From NCBI GenBank assembly GCA_020632795.1, contig JACKEV010000009.1, positions 372,001 through 436,000 on the forward strand: a stretch of DNA of 64,000 nt. Direction: 5' to 3'. Positions within the stretch are counted from its first letter, which is position 1, and each line of letters begins with the position of its first letter. This stretch comes from Alphaproteobacteria bacterium (GTDB lineage Bacteria > Myxococcota_A > UBA796 > CAJQPC01). The position numbers and the translations under genes were made by a program. The notes below the pieces were generated by a model. The model did not search any database. It was not told the DNA's origin and worked only from the letters and a program-made list of their open reading frames with translations. Below, in pieces: positions 60,801-64,000 of the stretch.

Positions 60801-61051
60801 TCATGCAGCAGCTCAGCGACACCTGGCACCGCGTCCCGCAGGATGAGGACATCGCGCGCAGCCTGGAGCGCGCGGGTCTGTGGTGGATGGAGGGTGAGCA
60901 CGTCATCCTGGGGCGCTGGTGCCTGAACAAGGCCGCGGCCGTCTGGGCGAGCCTCGGCGCGGACGACGGGGCGCGGCGCTGCGCCGCGCTCGCGGGAACA
61001 CCCCCCACTGAACAGGAGAAGGCATGCCGCACCATCACCCCCGAACGGTGA
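57833..61051 (+). CDS. Giant Ser/Thr kinase with P-loop ATPase and TPR regions (PknK-like)
   Basis: 1072 residues. The N-terminal kinase domain has VCVK, LHMDISPSNLLV (HRD altered to HMD, catalytic Asp kept), LGDFGGALW and TMAPEQLL. A second domain has Walker A GPSGAGRSA (near 331) and Walker B LLVVIDDG, a STAND-like ATPase pattern. The last third is TPR-like with repeated A-x3-Y/F helices (GSFEEARQAGNAGLAEL, GRFSAAEPRYRAAMVRFEQVGNRFGVARAQNALGDI, RFAASLHALGHDDLLRPYAIAGLLACYAHAG). A glycine-rich loop is weak. The next gene begins inside its end. This looks like a stress or secretion regulator. Confidence 0.8.
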   Translation: MVPPLSPTLPDAEQRRALLQAIERRGLRLDGERAVTRTGGFVASAIHVAFGHRVCVKSAPTGWEPDVLSALCHPNVLGLLDRGPLAGGAAWWLTTWADRGCLDQWRSGFGLLTWAALRTVILDALRGLAHAHHRGVLHMDISPSNLLVCGTGGPRVRVMLGDFGGALWRGEGALDGRGTPETMAPEQLLQQRSRVGPWTDLYALGCVIFYLLNDRFPYTGSAEEIREGHLRGVRPRCPPWSVEAPAGLGGWLDGMLATRPDERFRTAGEALRALCELEMGHGVEPPLRRSPALHGRILLDPVAVLPERLERRLGVLTDSAADVRQPVLISISGPSGAGRSALARCIVDRWSLGGLGPVLAADQTATTLLRRLTGAPLRHMAALRRLDQEEYAPPSLPAGAGVPLATWAASCGAVDRPLPASLALTLARQLIRRGPLLVVIDDGPGRAIGLEVLGRILMEPDAPVLAVVVRAEGSTSLLDREAIQGWGRAGVHAVELEAPHGAALRERVTAWIALDDATVQRLEAACAGDLNVARLLLQGWLDAGALQPGASGLVLDEEAARDLPASVAAWWSGRLREATGADAASAVHLLALAAAEGLVGALDELQQLAPDAPERLWAALGRARLLLQNDTQWRLGHPTMRDWALGEVGEAARAALHARWAASLPARSFRRLHHLISAGRVDVALVEAPGAVQSALQRSDYATAEALVGRLLEAIPSHEVATRRVEDLLALRLRALFGLGMDRQVHLEAQRCYELARSEGWAGLCGVALRMRAKVALRGRDQAMAEAFSAFALDAARRQQDRTSVARAWLQLAEVKRRYGSFEEARQAGNAGLAELSVLPPGDPEHLHGEADALAVLADADMDEGRFSAAEPRYRAAMVRFEQVGNRFGVARAQNALGDILRYQERVAQARAQYVSALETYAALGSPQQTTVTLNLGLLSLAEGGVAAAQARFAASLHALGHDDLLRPYAIAGLLACYAHAGAAERASPLMQQLSDTWHRVPQDEDIARSLERAGLWWMEGEHVILGRWCLNKAAAVWASLGADDGARRCAALAGTPPTEQEKACRTITPER

Positions 61052-62262
61052 GGGCGCTCGGGCTGCTCTGGGTGACCACGGCGCTCTGGGCGTGCGCCGA
61101 CAAGCCCGATCAGGTGGACTCTTCGGAAGACGCCATCCCCGGACCGTGCGTCGGCGACGGCTGGGGGGCCGCGGTCGAACCAGCCGCCGCCGTGCATGTT
61201 CGGGAGGGGGGAGACGACGCCGCAGCGGGGAGCCTGGACGCGCCGCTGGCGACGCTGGAGGCGGCGCTCGCCCTCGCCGTACAGTCGGGGGGTGGCGCGG
61301 AGGTCTTCGTGGGGCCGGGCGCGTTCGACGCGCAGCTCGAGCTGTTTGACACCACCGCGGCGACCTCGCCGTTTCAGGGGCTCTCCATCACCGGCTGCGG
61401 CCCGGAGGAGACCACGCTCACCGGCCCCTCGACCGACCCGGCGATCTGGGGGACCGAGGTCCAGGGGGTGACCCTGGCGGGCTTTGCGGTCGAGGGAGGG
61501 CGACCCGGGATCCTGTTCACCACGGAGAGCGCGCTGACCGTATCGGATGTGGCGGTGCGCGGCGCGGCGGTGGCCGGGATCCGGGTGGTGGGCTCGGACA
61601 CCTTGTTCGACACGGTGGAGGTCCTGGACACCACGCCGGCGCGCCTTGGCGATCAGCTCCTCGGGGTGGGGGTCATCGTGCAGCGCGGCGAGGCCGTGGT
61701 GACCGGCGGGCGCATCGAGGGCAGCACATCGGTCGGCCTGCTCGCAGACAGCGTGGCCGCCCTCTCCGTAAACGGCTTGACGGTGTCGAATACGAGCACG
61801 AGCTGGGACGGGCTGTATGGCCGGGGCATCCAGCTTCAGGGGGAGAGCGACGCCGTGGAGGTCGTGAACGCGGAGCTGCTGGACAGCGCCGACGCCGGGC
61901 TGTTCGCGCTGGAGGTCGCGAACCTGACCGTTCAGGACACGGTGATCTCCGGGGTCGCTGCAGCGACCACCTCCGGCGGGAGCGCCACGGGGGATGGCCT
62001 CGTGGTCACCCAGGGCGAGGACAACCTCAACCCGGCCTGGTTCACCGCGACGGTCACCGGCACCAGCGTCGCCCTGGCCGACCGGTCCGCGGCGGTGTTC
62101 AGCGGCGTCACCGCCCAGGTGGACGGCAACGACTACGGCGGCGGGGACCTCGTCACGCAGAGCGGGGCGGCGCTGAGCGGCGGCGACGCGGCCGCGGCGG
62201 TCGACCGAACGGACTCGCCCCTGGCGATCAACCTCGACCTTCTCAACGCGGAGGCGCAGTGA
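61024..62262 (+). CDS. Beta-helix lipoprotein 1
   Basis: 412 residues, lipobox ALWAC. ATG 61024 overlaps the kinase gene by 28 bases, with AGGAG upstream. The mature protein repeats short parallel-helix rungs such as VQGVTLAGFAVEGGRPGILF, ALTVSDVAVRGAAVAGIRV, DSVAALSVNGLTVSNTST and NLTVQDTVISGVAAATTS. This is the pattern of right-handed beta-helix (pectate-lyase-like) proteins of the cell surface. Function unknown. Confidence 0.75.
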   Translation: MPHHHPRTVRALGLLWVTTALWACADKPDQVDSSEDAIPGPCVGDGWGAAVEPAAAVHVREGGDDAAAGSLDAPLATLEAALALAVQSGGGAEVFVGPGAFDAQLELFDTTAATSPFQGLSITGCGPEETTLTGPSTDPAIWGTEVQGVTLAGFAVEGGRPGILFTTESALTVSDVAVRGAAVAGIRVVGSDTLFDTVEVLDTTPARLGDQLLGVGVIVQRGEAVVTGGRIEGSTSVGLLADSVAALSVNGLTVSNTSTSWDGLYGRGIQLQGESDAVEVVNAELLDSADAGLFALEVANLTVQDTVISGVAAATTSGGSATGDGLVVTQGEDNLNPAWFTATVTGTSVALADRSAAVFSGVTAQVDGNDYGGGDLVTQSGAALSGGDAAAAVDRTDSPLAINLDLLNAEAQ

Positions 62263-64000
62263 TGCTTTGGATTCTCATGATGGCCTGCTCGCCGAGCGGC
62301 TGTGGTGTCGCCGAGGTGGCGGACGTGGACGAGGACGTCTGTGGCGAGGGCGAGCTGCTCGACCGCGGGGTCTGTGTGCCGGAGGAATGCGGGCTGGGGC
62401 CTTGGGGCAACCTGGAGGGGGGAGACGACGCGGTGTGGGTGCTGGCGGGGGCAGAGGGTGGAGACGGGACGAAGGAGAGGCCGCTGGGGTCGATCCAGGC
62501 GGGGATCGACCAGGTGGAGGGCAACGGCGGCGGGCGGGTGCTGGTGGGGGAGGGGACGTATGGGGAACAGCTCATCATCGACGTCAAGTTTGCGCTGAGT
62601 GTCGAGGGACGGTGCTCTGCAGCCAGCACTGTGTCCGTCGGAGAGAGCGCGGACGTTGGTTCGGTCCGTCTCGGCGGGCTGCCAGGACGACGGGTCGCGT
62701 TCAGCGGTGTCACGGTCCGGGGGGGGGTTGGCGGGGTGTGGGTGAAGGGGGGAGACGTCGAGCTTCAAGATGTCGCGATCGTTGGAACCCGGTTCTTCGG
62801 CCTCCTGGTGGCCCAGATGGGCACGGTGAACACCACGGCTGCTCTCCGTCATGTTCGCGTGGCAGATGTGTCCAACGAAGAGGACTTCGTTGAGGAGGTC
62901 GGCGCAGGGATCATGGTCTACCCAGGCGTCGAGGTTGAGCTTGAGGACGTCTCGGTGACCGGCGCCATGGGCTTCGGGATTGGGATACATGCTGCGGAGG
63001 CGCGCCTGGAGGACGTCAAGATCGCTGATGTCACCGAAGGGAGCCTGGGGATCGGGGCAGGCGGTCTCGTCATCACGGATGGGGCGCTGGTCACCGGGAG
63101 GGGCGTCCACGTCGAGGACGTCGCGAACACCGGCGTGTGGGTGTTCGGGCAGTCCCCGGAGATGCCGGTTCCCCCTGGTCCCAGCGTGTTTGATATCCAG
63201 GATCTGGAGATCAGGGGTGTCCACGTCTTGGAGTTCTATCATCAGTATGAACGTGCCAAGGGGGTTCATGTGTCGTGCGGGGGAGCGATGTATGCAGCGG
63301 ACCTGGAGGTGTCGGGGGTGGAGGGGATCGCAGCGGGGGTGTCGGGGACCTGCTCAGAGGAGGCGCTGCTGGAGATGAGTGACTACCTCATTGAACACGA
63401 TGCCAGCGCGATATGGGTGTATGGTCCTGATGCCGTGATGGACGCAAGAGGAGGTACGATCAAGAACATCGGCGGTGGCGGAGATGAGGAGGATGTCTAC
63501 AGGATCGCGGCCTTGATGGTGTTTGATGGCGCGAGCGCCGAGTTCGACGAGCTGTCGGTGGAGGATGTCTTCTTCGCCGGGATGATCGTGACGGATGATG
63601 CGACCGAGCTGACGATGAGCAGGGTCTCCGTTGTCGGTGTTGAGCCAGGGTTTGGAGGAGAAGGGGGGAGAGGCCTCCACGCTCAGGATCGGTCCGTGGT
63701 CAACCTGTTCGACGTCAGCGTTTCAGATGTGCAGGATGTAGGTGTAGCAGTGCACATCGGGGCCGACGTGAGCGCCGATGGCCTGTACGTTGAGGACGTT
63801 CATCGCCTCCCGGGGCAGCTCGCTTCGGTGGGTGTCGCGGTGCAGCGCTCCTCGTCATTTTCGGGACGAGATGTACAGATCAGCGGCGTTGAAGGGCCGG
63901 GGGCCGTGGTCCTGTCAGGCTCCGAGTTTGCCTGCCGGGACCTCAGGGTCGCCGACGTGGAGGGGGTAGGGTTCTTTGTTCAGGGGGCTTCGGCGACCCT
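62262..64000 (+). CDS. Beta-helix lipoprotein 2 (3' end outside window)
   Basis: At least 579 residues. The ATG overlaps the previous stop (TGATG). A short signal peptide with lipobox (MLWILMMAC, Cys9) is followed by Cys-rich and then repeated rung-like segments (AFSGVTVRGGVGGVWVKGG, VELQDVAIVGTRFFGLLVAQ, VELEDVSVTGAMGFGIGIHAAEARLEDVKI, VNLFDVSVSDVQDVGVAVHI). The same right-handed parallel beta-helix type as its neighbour, so they are likely tandem paralogues. The end is not in the window. Confidence 0.75.
   Translation, partial: MLWILMMACSPSGCGVAEVADVDEDVCGEGELLDRGVCVPEECGLGPWGNLEGGDDAVWVLAGAEGGDGTKERPLGSIQAGIDQVEGNGGGRVLVGEGTYGEQLIIDVKFALSVEGRCSAASTVSVGESADVGSVRLGGLPGRRVAFSGVTVRGGVGGVWVKGGDVELQDVAIVGTRFFGLLVAQMGTVNTTAALRHVRVADVSNEEDFVEEVGAGIMVYPGVEVELEDVSVTGAMGFGIGIHAAEARLEDVKIADVTEGSLGIGAGGLVITDGALVTGRGVHVEDVANTGVWVFGQSPEMPVPPGPSVFDIQDLEIRGVHVLEFYHQYERAKGVHVSCGGAMYAADLEVSGVEGIAAGVSGTCSEEALLEMSDYLIEHDASAIWVYGPDAVMDARGGTIKNIGGGGDEEDVYRIAALMVFDGASAEFDELSVEDVFFAGMIVTDDATELTMSRVSVVGVEPGFGGEGGRGLHAQDRSVVNLFDVSVSDVQDVGVAVHIGADVSADGLYVEDVHRLPGQLASVGVAVQRSSSFSGRDVQISGVEGPGAVVLSGSEFACRDLRVADVEGVGFFVQGASAT

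Noticed and set aside
1..64000. tRNA, rRNA, CRISPR, insertion sequences or phage genes
   Set aside because: I found no cloverleaf, no array of regular repeats, no transposase or integrase motif. A tRNA scan and repeat search would be needed to exclude them fully.

Overview
The window is a very GC-rich, densely packed bacterial chromosome segment. It most likely comes from a Myxococcota (deltaproteobacterial) lineage. Supporting signs are a C-terminal GCGC–membrane helix–RRRR tail resembling a MYXO-CTERM sorting signal (protein at 49793–51115), MopE-type repeats (CDGxDNDCDG) on membrane proteins, many short lipoproteins with lipoboxes, eukaryotic-style Ser/Thr kinases with FHA and PP2C partners, and many genes of unknown function. 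No rRNA, tRNA, CRISPR array, insertion sequence or phage module was recognised.

Left end (1–11.8 kb): part of a type VI secretion locus. It holds the membrane-complex proteins TssM (7655–11212) and TssJ (11238–11789), an FHA protein, a membrane Ser/Thr kinase with a MopE ectodomain that runs off the left edge, a second MopE-bearing membrane protein, and an unusual membrane-anchored coiled-coil GTPase. The sheath, tube and baseplate genes are not in the window.

11.9–16.0 kb: a three-gene operon of a GH3-family acyl-amido synthetase, a lipoprotein, and a propeller–thioredoxin lipoprotein. In the last gene an in-frame TGA falls exactly at the first position of the redox motif (UPAC) and is followed at the right distance by a bacterial SECIS-like hairpin with a GGU loop. 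It is read here as one selenoprotein, 14299–16035.

16.0–25.5 kb: a seven-gene leftward run with mostly overlapping start and stop codons (glycosyltransferase, VanX-type dipeptidase lipoprotein, VanW protein, glycan-binding-like lipoprotein, thioesterase, two unknowns). It is divergent from a long radical SAM/SPASM protein that seems to contain two units, the second without its cluster cysteines. At 25554–25882 lies a large imperfect inverted repeat with a 31-bp perfect outer arm.

25.9–48.4 kb: signalling and envelope genes. These include a pseudokinase, a site-2-protease-like protein, a PP2C–cyclic-nucleotide-binding fusion, a PLP aldolase-like enzyme, an HTTM membrane protein pair, guanine deaminase, a propeller–dihaem peroxidase lipoprotein, a histidine kinase, an R-body protein of the RebB family, an RNA methyltransferase, a GST, a BRCT–SMI1-like fusion, a Spy-like protein, a DUF4185-like lipoprotein and a J-domain protein.

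48.4–64 kb: an M23 peptidase, a GNAT-like protein, a GT4 glycosyltransferase, an M15 peptidase, a sulfatase-fold enzyme, and finally an FHA-like protein, a giant kinase–P-loop–TPR regulator and two beta-helix lipoproteins in one tight operon, the last running off the right edge. Most assignments rest on motifs read by eye; no database search was possible.
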